DNA of 64,000 nt from Andalucia godoyi (Eukaryota > Discoba > Jakobea > Jakobida > Andaluciidae). How positions within the stretch are numbered: position 1 is the first letter of the stretch; each line of letters starts with the position of its first letter. Positions 9,168 through 18,900 of the stretch are shown one piece after another. The notes under the pieces were generated by a model. It saw only the letters and a list, made by a program, of their open reading frames with translations, had not been told where the DNA came from and searched no databases. The position numbers and the translations under genes were made by a program. Location: assembly GCA_009859145.1 (NCBI GenBank), contig VRVR01000009.1:186001-250000 (forward strand), read 5' to 3'.

Positions 9168-11027
9168 CTAATCATCGTCCTCTTCATCCGAAGAGGCGTC
9201 GCTCGAATCAGCATCCTCTTCGTCTTCATCGCCACTATCCACATCGTCGTCGTCATCGTTCTCTTCAGCATCCTCATCCTCATCCTCCTCATCCTCATCA
9301 CCAGACATATCCTCGTCTTCGGCATCTTCATTGTACGTGCGCTGGTTGACAATTTCTCGAACAACATCCTTTTGCAGGGAAGTGGCGTCGAGGGACACCT
9401 CGAGAGCCTCCTCTTCTTCTTCAGGAGCAGCCTGGTGAGACTGGGACAGAATAAGGTCCAGGCGGCCGGATAGACGTACCATCCGCGGACAGTTTTTCAT
9501 TCGTTGTTCAACAACACACAGCAAGCGAGATAGCTCCAGAGACGACGAAGTCGATGAGCTCAAGAAGGAAGCATAGAGAGAAAGAGTAGACCTGAGCCAC
9601 GGCACGAGCATTCTTGCTCTCGTCGGCTTGTCCGAAAAACGGGCAACAATTTGCTGCAACAGCAGCGGGACCATTGTGACCGGAATTCTGCGAATGGATG
9701 CCGTGATGGTCTTGCTGTCCGAGCGCGCAGAAGCAACGACCTGATCAAACAATGCTGCGTCTCCAGACTGCAGAGCTTGCATTAATGCCGCTGACAGAGA
9801 TGATGCGGTTGGAATGGAAGAAGATCGAGCAGATCCTTCCTTTCGCTGGTCCATCGTCGACAGTGCACGAAGCTGCTCTTCAAGAGTCAGAGAAGCACGA
9901 TCCACGGCATTGCAAGACGCCAGTTCCTTTGCTCGCATCTCTGACAACTTTGAACGCTTCGAGGACGGCGCAGGCACGACTTGGACTTCACCATGAGAAG
10001 GCTGCGATTCTCCAGATCGCCCGACTTTCGTATCTGCTTTCACAGAACTCTCCTCCGACTTGTGCTGTTGCAAGGGCTTCCCGACGAAATCCGAAAACTG
10101 CAAAACACCAACGTTTCCTTTGCTGCTCGGGTCAATCTTGACAAACAGTGGCCGAATCGATTCTCCATAAGCCACAAGGACATCCGTAGCCGACGTGGAG
10201 CAAACAGCGCGGGCACCCGCTCCTTTCAGGACGAGGCTGGCGGTCTGCGACCCTTTCTTATTCAAATCTGCGAACGCAACGGATCCATCCTCGAGCACGA
10301 CACTCAGCAGCCCCGAGGGCTCATGGACGGAAAGTTCCACGGGGACAGATGGAAAGGAGATCACAGAAACTGGTGTGTCCAAATCCTCATCCAGAGACCA
10401 AACCTGTACCGAACGGTCTTCAGATGCACACGACACAGCGCTTCTGTTCCAGACCGCCAGTCTTTTGATTGCATTTGCATGGCCTGATTTCTTTGCAGTA
10501 AATGTTCCAGAAACAGTGTTGTAAACATGGATGCTCGAGCTCGCAACCAGCAGGCCCGGAAGAAGCTTCTCTCTGCTCTTTTTCTTTGTGGAAGGCGCAG
10601 CAATGTCCACTGCACAGACGCAAGAGCACTTTTGATCCTCCAATCTATACACCTCCGACTGATTTGCAATGTCGTAGCACACCACAGGGCCTTTGCCCGC
10701 CCCGGCCACAAGTCTTCCAAGCGAATCAAATGCCACACTGACGACTTTAGCCTTTGAAGACGATGATGCAGTCATGCTGAACGACGCAATCTGAGAAGAC
10801 TTTGCAACATCAAAAACGACGACTGATCCATTTGGAAACCCAGCAGCCAGTTGAGAGCCTGATGCAGAGAATGAAATCGACGAAACCTCATTGGTGCGAC
10901 GATTGGAAGAGTCACTCGCAAGCTCACAGACCAGAGTCTTGGAAATCGTCGACAACACAGACACCTTCCCTTCTGATCCAGACGTCGCAAACAACGACCC
11001 GTCTTTTGAAAACACTGAACACACCAT
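9168..11027 (-). CDS. UTP5: UTP5/WDR43-like U3 snoRNP protein
   Basis: The 619-residue protein starts with WD40-like blades (VCSVFSKDGSLFATSGSEG, then several weaker repeats to about residue 330). It carries a C-terminal Utp12-type domain at about 420-520 (VTMVPLLLQQIVARFSD, ARMLVPWLRSTLSLYASFL, RMVRLSGRLDLILSQ) and ends in a long acidic D/E tail. This order matches UTP5/WDR43, a subunit of the t-UTP (UtpA) complex needed for pre-18S rRNA transcription and processing in the nucleolus. Other Utp12-domain proteins (UTP4, UTP9, UTP12, UTP13) are alternatives, but the size and acidic tail favour UTP5. The ATG at 11027 was chosen because the longer frame upstream has no ATG. It converges with the synergin-like gene, 80 bases away. 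Confidence 0.8.
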   Translation of the reverse strand: MVCSVFSKDGSLFATSGSEGKVSVLSTISKTLVCELASDSSNRRTNEVSSISFSASGSQLAAGFPNGSVVVFDVAKSSQIASFSMTASSSSKAKVVSVAFDSLGRLVAGAGKGPVVCYDIANQSEVYRLEDQKCSCVCAVDIAAPSTKKKSREKLLPGLLVASSSIHVYNTVSGTFTAKKSGHANAIKRLAVWNRSAVSCASEDRSVQVWSLDEDLDTPVSVISFPSVPVELSVHEPSGLLSVVLEDGSVAFADLNKKGSQTASLVLKGAGARAVCSTSATDVLVAYGESIRPLFVKIDPSSKGNVGVLQFSDFVGKPLQQHKSEESSVKADTKVGRSGESQPSHGEVQVVPAPSSKRSKLSEMRAKELASCNAVDRASLTLEEQLRALSTMDQRKEGSARSSSIPTASSLSAALMQALQSGDAALFDQVVASARSDSKTITASIRRIPVTMVPLLLQQIVARFSDKPTRARMLVPWLRSTLSLYASFLSSSTSSSLELSRLLCVVEQRMKNCPRMVRLSGRLDLILSQSHQAAPEEEEEALEVSLDATSLQKDVVREIVNQRTYNEDAEDEDMSGDEDEEDEDEDAEENDDDDDVDSGDEDEEDADSSDASSDEEDDD

Positions 11028-11492
11028 CCTGCCTTTTCCCCTTGACGAATTAAAGCCCAAATCAACTCACACTCGAAGAAAAACAAACACTGAAAGGGAG
11101 AAAATAACCAAGAATGAAGCGCAGAAAAAGAGCGAAAAAAAAAAACCTGATTCCTCTTTTTGTGCTGGAGTTGGCGCAAAAAGCGCTACTTGGAGAAGTC
11201 CTTATTGCTTCTTCACGAAAGGGTCGATTACAACAGAAGCATCCGAAACCGGCAGGTCAGGGTTGATGCTTGATGGTAGAAGTTGGGGGGGGACAGACGA
11301 AAAACATAAAAGCTCTCGGGAAAAAAGGCGTTTTTAAATCACCCATCATCAAGCACAGCTTTCCATAGTCCGTCATCGTTTCTCATTGTCACACAGCTTG
11401 TATTTGTACTGTCATTATATTAACATTATTATTATTATTATTATTGTTGTTGTTGTTGTTGTTGTGGGTGTATATTATTTGATTGTTGCAGA
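11028..11492. promoter_or_regulatory. Divergent spacer between UTP5 and calcineurin B
   Basis: This 465-base spacer must hold the promoters of both flanking genes. It contains an (ATT)n(GTT)n tract at about 11425-11464. Just before the calcineurin B ATG lies TTTGATTGTTGCAG, a convincing splice acceptor, so a 5'-UTR intron is possible; GTATTTGT near 11399 could be the donor. No TATA box was identified. Confidence 0.4.
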
Positions 11493-12026
11493 ATGGGAGC
11501 GTCTTCGTCATCACTGCGTCCCGAGGAGGTTGAGGAGCTGCAATCCGGGACAAACTTCACGTCAAAGGAAATCAAGCGCTTGTATAAGCGATTCAAGAAG
11601 CTTGATCGAGACGGGTCCGGCACGATTACTGCGGATGAATTTCTCATGATTCCAGAACTTGCGGTGAATCCTCTGCGGGCGCGAGTGATCTCAATCTTTG
11701 ACACAGACAAGGACGAAACGGTGAACTTTAAAGAGTTCATTTCTGCGCTGTCTGTGTTTTCGGCAAAGGGCGACAAAGAGTCCAAGCTGGCGTTTGCCTT
11801 CAAGATCTACGATCTGGATGGAGACGGATTTATTACAAACTTCGAGCTGTTTACTGTCCTGAAGATGATGGTTGGAAACAATCTTTCGGACGTGCAGCTG
11901 CAGCAAATCGTCGACAAGACTATCGCAGAGGCTGATCTTGACAAGGACGGACGCATTTCAATGCAAGAATTCGGAAACACGCTTTCCATGTCCGATTTGG
12001 ACTCCAAGATGACGATCCGTTTCTAA
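11493..12026 (+). CDS. CNB1: Calcineurin regulatory subunit B
   Basis: The 177-residue protein starts MGASSSS, a likely N-myristoylation signal, and has four EF-hand calcium loops beginning at D38 (DRDGSGTITADE), D70 (DTDKDETVNFKE), D107 (DLDGDGFITNFE) and D148 (DLDKDGRISMQE). Spacing and length match calcineurin B, the obligatory calcium-binding subunit of the phosphatase calcineurin, and the C-terminus DSKMTIRF fits the family. All loops keep acidic residues at positions 1 and 12 except loop 2, which is less canonical in the middle (K, E). Frequenin- or CBL-type sensors are alternatives, but this spacing and ending are typical of CnB. Confidence 0.93.
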   Translation: MGASSSSLRPEEVEELQSGTNFTSKEIKRLYKRFKKLDRDGSGTITADEFLMIPELAVNPLRARVISIFDTDKDETVNFKEFISALSVFSAKGDKESKLAFAFKIYDLDGDGFITNFELFTVLKMMVGNNLSDVQLQQIVDKTIAEADLDKDGRISMQEFGNTLSMSDLDSKMTIRF

Positions 12027-12311
12027 CACCGCTCGTTTCCACGATCTGCTCTTCTTCCACGTGTTCTTCTTGGTCTGGTTGCTGTTGGTGGTCGTGACGA
12101 TTTCTGTGTTGTCGTTGAGAGGTATTTTTGATTTGATGCTTGTGTGTGTGCGCGCGCGGGGGAAAAAAAAGAAAAAAGAAAAACAAATAGTCTTATTGCA
12201 TGTTGAGGGGCATAAGTGATGAAAACGAACCTTGTTGTCCATGGTGTAAAAAACCTGTAAGTACGTATGTCCATATAACGTTTGTTGATATCGAATAAAA
12301 TAACGTTGCTG

Positions 12312-13131
12312 CTATGCACACAACTGGTTGAAAATGGCGAGGTCGTTTGCAAGTTTTCCCAGCCCGGCTCCTTGAAACCACGCCTGGAAACCAAGAAGTG
12401 GACCGCCTTTGAAACGAACAAATGCATAGAGGCATCGTATGCTCTCGGTGTCAGATGCAAGAGACGCTTCTCTCAGCTCCTGGGTCTTGAAGTGCTCGTC
12501 TTCGGCCTTCATTCTGACGAGATCCTCGCGCATGGACTTCATTCTGTTGGCCTCCGCGGAAGTATACTTGCCCTCCAGTACGAGCTCGTCCTTCCTTGCT
12601 TCCTCTACAAGTGAATAGGTGGACACGAGTCTCTTCGTCAACCGCTCGGCATCAAGGAACAGCTCATCAAATTGCCGAAACGCAATGGACGTGCAAAACC
12701 GGACAATCGCATCGCTCTTCATGTTTCGCGTCTTCGGTTTCTCTGTTGGATCGGCATCAGGAGTGCCGCCATCGTCATTGCCACCGGGTACGATCTCGGA
12801 CTTTCTTCTTGTAGGATGGCGCTCGACTTTCACTAAACTATTCTCCGCAGAATCGATAAATTCCAAAATAGACTTTGCACAATGCAATGCAACGTCCCGC
12901 ATGGTGGTTCTCAAAAACACAAAAGCATCGTATAATGCACTGAGCGACTGCATATCTGCTGCATAATCGGTTGCATTCAGATTCATGCACTCCAGCAGGT
13001 TCTTCACGATACGAATTGCATGCGAATGACGAAAGTCCCCGGGACACAGCTTCAGCTTTCGACTTGTAATCTTTGGTGGCGCAGCCGCGCTTCGTACGTC
13101 TCGCTTTCTCGAAGCCACAGCCGTGGAAGCA

Positions 13132-13162
<31 letters not shown>

Positions 13163-13580
13163 GGTCTGGAATCGACAGCTCGGGAAAGAGATAGATGGGG
13201 ACAAACATCGCTGCAAACCCAGCAGCAAAATCTGAATTTTTCGAATCAATTTCAGAAGGAATCGGCGCAGCATTCTTCAGCATTTGAAGGAACGTTTCAC
13301 CCGAGTGAATGATCCTCCCAACAGACCGAGACGGGCTTGAAAAGTCGTGATCCATGTCTGCAACTGTCTTTGAAGAAGGAGTAACTGAGGATGATTTGCG
13401 AACTCCATGGAAGTTATGTGAATCAATGGCAATCGGACGACGCTTAGCATTCTGCAGATGCGGACTGTCCAGAATGTTGTCAGAGGACCACGTGATGTCG
13501 AAAATTCTTCTTGGCGTAGCAGCAGGAGTGCGATGATTGGAGTCCTGCTTCGGAGACAGCGTCCCCAAAAGCTTCTTCAT
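12312..13580 (-). CDS. Unrecognised 422-residue protein
   Basis: I do not recognise this protein. It has a basic, proline/serine-rich N-terminus with TPRR and SPSRS sites that could be kinase targets (residues 1-85), a helical stretch around 90-130, a serine run from a GAT microsatellite (13133-13160), a helical domain at about 175-240 (LLECMNLNATDYAADMQSL, LRTTMRDVALHCAKSILEF) and a C-terminal helical region rich in E and R. It ends ANDLAIFNQLCA. There is no signal peptide or membrane segment. Codon use matches the neighbours, so it is probably a real gene. It faces calcineurin B tail-to-tail, and repeat D1 starts about 140 bases upstream of its ATG. Confidence 0.7.
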
Positions 13581-14430
13581 TCTGCACTCTGATTCTCGTG
13601 CTCTGTACAGCTACTCTGATCGCTTTCTTTTTGGAGAATGAATGAATGCGTGGATGCAGAAAGTTAATTTAAAAATAAATTAAAATTAAAAATTAAAAAT
13701 TTAAAAAAAAAAACACGTACGAGTGACCGTTTTGTGTATCAACATTGAACATCAAACAAACACTATCATGCTGAAGGTTTTATTTACATCTAACTCTACG
13801 GAGACGCGATCTTCTTACCGTAGTCAAGCCCAATATTTCTTCATTCTTCACTCTTCACTTTTTATTCATTCTATAATTATCTGTTTGTGTTTTTTATAAT
13901 CGAACCCTCAAGCAGCACCTTTCATCAGGGACAAAGCATCTCGTGGCTCCAAAGAGGGATCTTCCCAACAAACCCAGACCGACCATGCCCGACGGTGCCG
14001 AGAACCAAGAAACTCGTGGTTGCGATGACCCTCTGATGTAGAGCAATCTGCATTGAAGAGTTGGCACTCGTCCCAAATAAATAAAAACAAAAAACAAAGT
14101 GGCTTGGATCTGTTTTCGGTGACAGCTTAGCCCGATGATCAAGAAAATGATTCATGTTTTGGCGGGCGGAAGCAAGAACAGAAAACGGAGTTCGGGCGCC
14201 AAAAGAACAAAACAGGCTTCCGAAGTCTCAATTCTCCAGCATCAAAGCCTCCTCATTATTATTTATTTTTTTTGTGTTCGCTTTTTTCCCGTTCTTTTTT
14301 AGCTGTCCCATTTGCATTCGACGTTTCGAAATTTTGTGAGTTTTTCTTGTTCTTGTTCTTGTCTTGTCCTTCTTCTTCTTTGGTATCATTTATCCTTTTG
14401 AATAAAAACCTGTGGGTCACAAGGATAGTG
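13581..14430. other. Spacer holding repeat copy D1
   Basis: Apart from an AT-rich tract (13660-13715) and repeat D1 (listed separately), the spacer has no supported gene. On the minus strand, an acceptor-like CTTCAATGCAG near 14051 precedes an open stretch reading TTSFLVLGTVGHGRSGFVGK and ending near 13925, which has a counterpart in copy D2. The part nearest 14430 is the T-rich leader of the next gene. Confidence 0.5.
13722..14155 (+). repeat. Dispersed repeat family D, copy D1
   Basis: This segment aligns by eye with 59832-60130 in the same orientation. Long near-identical blocks include GACCGTTTTGTGTATCAACA, TCTTCTTACCGTAG, AGAGGGATCTTCCC and TGCCGAGAACCAAG. D1 has two extra insertions (about 13762-13808 and 14041-14110). 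Both copies lie 120-140 bases upstream of a minus-strand gene. D1 carries stops in the plus frame that is open in D2. Confidence 0.85.
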
Positions 14431-15273
14431 ATGTTCCGTCGTTTTCTGTCCTCGGCGTCGTCCGATGCGTTCCATTCGACGAGGGTCGACCGTCGAGTGC
14501 GGTCTGTAGCGCGTCACTATGGGATCTTTGATGATGTGGTACCGTGCTTTACTCCGTCGTTCGCAATGGAAGTGTCTTTTGGGCAAGGCTCTTCGGCGTC
14601 GTCGCCGTCTTCTGTGCGTTACGGAAACCGGCTGGACGACACTGTGCTTTCGAGCAAGCCGTCGGCAGTGAGCCTGCATGGAGATTGCGATGTAGTTCTT
14701 GCATTGGATGCTGGCCCGGCAACTCTTGGAAAGTCATTTTCGTATGCTTCCGCCGGAGATGTCGTAAATGCAAGTCCAATGCTGAAGCGGATTATCAAGG
14801 CGGGTGGAATTCACTACTCTGCGCATGTTGCATCGACGGTTTTCAATGCGTCGTTGGAGAAGTCAAAGCTTCTGGAGGAAGGAAAGCATCTGAGGCTGTT
14901 GTGGGGCGTGCTTGCGAATGACTCAAAGGACGAATTTGCAGAGTACCAAGCATTGAAAGTTGTTCCTGCATCTCTTGAAACCCGTAGAGTCGTCTTTGCT
15001 GCGTTCAAAGGGAAGCATGAGACTGCGCAGAAGCCGCAACTAAGCAAACTGAAGGAATTTGCACAGACTATGAGATCACAAGAAAAATTTGATGTTCCTG
15101 CGTTTACAAGTGCGTTTGCATTAGAGCCTGTTTCAATTGCGTTTTCGTTGGTTTCTGCTTCCAAGGACGCGGAAAAGGAGGCCATCGACGAGTTTGCCAG
15201 ACAGATCCATGAATCGCAGCTTGCATCAAAGCCCCAATCAGGAGGAAAGAGACTGAGGTGGATCGATGCGTAA
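14431..15273 (+). CDS. Mitochondrial PEBP-domain protein, mL38-like
   Basis: The 280-residue product starts MFRRFLSSASSDAFHSTR, a typical mitochondrial presequence. The rest fits a divergent phosphatidylethanolamine-binding-protein fold: FTPSFAMEVSFG, then DCDVVLALDAGPA in the place of the TLVMVDPDAP strand, HLRLLWGVLAN in the place of the H-W-L-V-N strand, and ETRRVVFAAFKGK in the place of the HRYVF strand. The acidic ligand-site residues are only partly kept. A mitochondrial targeting signal plus a degenerate PEBP domain is the hallmark of large-ribosomal-subunit protein mL38 (MRPL38, yeast Mrpl35). The ATG was chosen over the longer frame, whose upstream part is an F-rich read-through of the leader. 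Confidence 0.6.
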   Translation: MFRRFLSSASSDAFHSTRVDRRVRSVARHYGIFDDVVPCFTPSFAMEVSFGQGSSASSPSSVRYGNRLDDTVLSSKPSAVSLHGDCDVVLALDAGPATLGKSFSYASAGDVVNASPMLKRIIKAGGIHYSAHVASTVFNASLEKSKLLEEGKHLRLLWGVLANDSKDEFAEYQALKVVPASLETRRVVFAAFKGKHETAQKPQLSKLKEFAQTMRSQEKFDVPAFTSAFALEPVSIAFSLVSASKDAEKEAIDEFARQIHESQLASKPQSGGKRLRWIDA

Positions 15274-15955
15274 GGATCTTCTCATGCTGTTCTGCGTGCG
15301 TGTGTGTGTGTGTGTGTATTTGTTACATATGATTAAACAATGAATTATAAAGCACTGACGTTTGGATTGAGTGGGATTCTGCAACGTCTGTCCGGACGGA
15401 ATACGCGGCATCGGATGCTCGACCACGTGTTGTGAAAATGGGTCGTCGAGACCGATGACGGCGTTGTCATTCTCATGCAGAGGCAGCAGCGACCATGGAT
15501 TCCAGTACGTGCTCGGAGGCGGCCATCGCGTCGTCCGCCGAGCCAACTGCAGAGAGTTCAAATTCGGCCATTTCTCTAGGAAAAGCACCCAGCAAGCAGC
15601 AGCTGTGCTGCAAACTGTCCAAGAACGTGATAAACCAAGACTCGGCCTGGACTGGAGACTATGCAGCGCAGCATGGAGCTCGGTCGCTCCGGAAATCTGA
15701 ACTGCTGTACGCTGTCCCCAGTGAGTTCGTTGCACGATAGCAGTTGCACTGAACTTTCTCTCCTATCCCATTTCGCCATCGAGAAGCCAAGACACTTCTG
15801 ATCCCACGCATTCTCCAGCCTTCTCTCTCTGGCTCTGTTGGTCTGCTGAAGTTTTCCAGGAAAAAAGAAAAAAGAAAAAAGAAAAAAGAAAAAAGAAAAA
15901 AGAAAAAACCCTGCACTGCATCTAGGCTTCTTAGATTAGCGACTAGGATTCCACG
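15274..15955. other. Spacer of 682 bases with overlapping small open frames
   Basis: Between 15360 and 15780 both strands stay open for 65-165 codons, with fairly balanced codon use. Examples are plus 15495-15740 (81 codons, starting MDSSTCSEAAIASSAEPT) and a minus frame from 15779 that starts MAKWDRRESSVQLL. A short spliced gene is possible, but I could not find a GTATG donor joining frames. A GT run lies at 15300-15320, and AAAAAAG is repeated at 15861-15908 just upstream of PI4KA. Confidence 0.3.
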
Positions 15956-18900
15956 ATGGACTTACTCAAAGAGTTTACGCTCTGCATTTCAAACAGTCAT
16001 ACAGCGCTTGATCCGGCGCCTGAAACGCCGCATTTTGCTGTTTTCAAGTCTGTTGTCGACTCGCTGCATGGTTCACGTTCGCTCGAATCTCTCGCTGCAT
16101 GCCTGGAATCGATTGCATTGTTCGTCAAAACGACGGATTCCGTGAGTGAAAAGTCTCGAGGACTATCTCTTTTGCATGATTTTCTAAAATCACACATGGA
16201 TCTGCAGTTTGAGGCATTTGCAGCCAACCAGGACACGATTGCTGCAGCAGTCTTGCAGAGCATTCTCAATGCATCATCATACGTGTCTTCATCGCTGCGC
16301 GCCGAATCCGTCAAGGTTGTGGCCGATTTTATGGAAGCGAGGTTAGCTGCGGTGCACAATATAGCTGTTCAGGAATGGGCTGGAATCACGGACTTCGTCT
16401 CTCTGGTGGGCTTGCTCCGTGCTCTGGATCATTTCGCGACCGTGTCTCCACAGCATCTGGACTTGGGCATCAAGCCAATTGCAGACATTGTATTGCAGAT
16501 TGTTTTACAGCTCGATTCAAAGATAGTTGCGCAATCTGTCGGCACTGCGAGTACGACCGGCACTAAAGCCGCGCCATCTCCAGCCTTCGCTGAAGAGGAA
16601 ACCACTACACCGAAGACTGCCAGCAGCAGCACCCGAAAGCCGAAAGCTGCGGGTCGTAGCACCACCACAGGCATTCGGAATAAGGGCCTTGGAGACGAAA
16701 AACGAGCGGGCTCTTCTCTGTCACCCAATCAGGGTTCCCTTCCTGCTGGCGCAGATTCATCTCGTAGAGCACGCTCCTCTGAGAACGTGCGTGAAGCAAC
16801 AACTCCAGAACCCGTCGACGTTTCAAAGCAAACGTCTGTGTCGCCGGATGCTGCAAATATGTCGAGCATCCCGACGTCTGCATCGTCAACTACGTTGCTG
16901 GAGAAGCTGACGAATCCAAAGTTCAAGCATTTCGCGACGCTCTTGTCTGATGCACGGATTCATTCTTTTGGAATATTGGCTGCTGTTGCCCGCGCAATTG
17001 GAGACGAAAAGATGCTCGACCCTGTCCGCCCGCTAACTGCAAAGTACATGACGGAAGACTATGCTCGAAAGGCTTGCGGATTTGTTGGAGAATTCTCCAA
17101 ATCCAAGTTTGATTCCTCGAAGCGTTACATCAATCTGACGGCCCGCAGTATTACATTGTCTGTAGTGCACGCGGCCTTGAAATCTGCCGAGAAGAATGAG
17201 TTTTTCTTCTCCATCCGCGAGTATTTGTTCGGCTTGATCCTCCCATCTCGCTGCCCATCGTTCCTGAAAAACAACATTCCCACTTCTGGTGGAAGCTATT
17301 TGCTGAGGCATTGCATTGAAAGCTTGTCCTTGCTCTACTCCATTGCTGAGAATCAAAATGCTTCAAAAGCGATTGATGTGCTCTTCCATTTCCTGACGGA
17401 TGCCGGCTCCTTTTTGATCAATCATTCGCAGGAGTATCTGTTGCGGGATGCTGCGTTGGATTGCATGGCACAGTTATGCCGCAGAGAGGTGGGCAGAACA
17501 GGCTCCACGGCGTCGATCAGCCATTTGCTGGGCGATTTCAATATCTTATTGCAAGGCATGACGTCGAGTCTCAATTCGGCGCTGAAGATTGGTGCGGACT
17601 CGATGACTGTGGAGTCTGAGAATGGTAGATTGACGAACCTCATTTTAGCGCTCGGTCGGGTTGGCACGTTCTGTCAAGAAGTCGCATTCGTTGATCTCGT
17701 CATCCCGTCACTCATCGATACGTTTTCTCTGTTACCGTACCCGAACCCAATCTACTTGATTGTTTGGGAGCAGCTGGTGGACCTTGCTTCTTCGAGAGTC
17801 GGGTCCAACTCTTTTCGTGAAGTTATTGATCTTCTCTTCTCAATTTTCGAAAAGTTTGAAGAATCCAATGCCGAAGCACTGAGCAGTTTGTTTGCTTGCT
17901 TGCTTAGTCTTGCAAAGCGAATTTCAAATCCAGATAATGCCTGGATGTTGTTCTTGCGGACACTTAAGCACACACATCGCCTGGCTTTTCTTGCGTTCGG
18001 AAAGGAGTCCGATGCGTTTGCGTCCAGGAGCGGACTGATTCGCCAGTTTGGCGATTTTCTCCCAGCAATCTCTGTCTTATTGGATCGGAGCAGCATTCGA
18101 GATCATTTGGAGGTTGATGAACCGAGCATGAAACTTTTCCGCCGGTTCTGGTTCTATTTTGTCCTCTCAGGGTTCGGCAGCAGTGGTTCTTGGATCGACG
18201 AGTGGCGTGATGCGCTTGTCAACATTCCTGCCAAATCACCGCCTCTGGCCTTGAGAAATGCCTATAATTACGTGGAAGTTGAGGCAGAAATCAATGCACT
18301 CGTCCGCGGGAAGCCGGACGCGTCTCTTCAAGAACGATTGAGACTTGAGGTTGCTGCCTTGCATTCGACTTGCCGAACCGTGGCATCCAAGCTCTCCTTT
18401 GCAGACTGTCTTTATCTCCTGTCCGTTTATCATTTGGAGCGAATCAGGACGATGTCGGTCCGAAACTATCGGGTTTTGGTGTACCTCGAAGATATTTCTC
18501 TTACCGAGAAGGGCGACCTATATCGTTGTTTTGAAGTTATCTGTGATACGCTGTTTACTGGACTGTTGGAAATTCTTACGGATGCAGAAGCGTCGTTATT
18601 GGCACAGCTCTTCATTTTGAATTTTTGCCACAGCATGCGCAATGTGCGGAGACTATCAAGAAATTTGTTGGTTCAGCTTTCCCGAAAGTACGCCAGCGTT
18701 CTGTGGAACGTGGAGTGCGTCGGAGTCATGCTCTCGCTGCTGCAGTTGGTCGCAGACGCGGTGGACAACAACGATGCAGGCCCGTTGTCGTACAACGCGC
18801 GCTCTCTTAATATGACCGTCAACATCTCAGAATCTGTCCTGGAGCGGAAAGACTTGCTTGAGCGGTTGTCCACTCTAGCCTTGCGCTGGATTTCTTCTGC

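Noticed and set aside
13895-13925. Possible tRNA, because GAGGGTTCGAT on the minus strand resembles a B box
   Set aside because: No complementary T-stem, anticodon arm or acceptor stem could be drawn around it.
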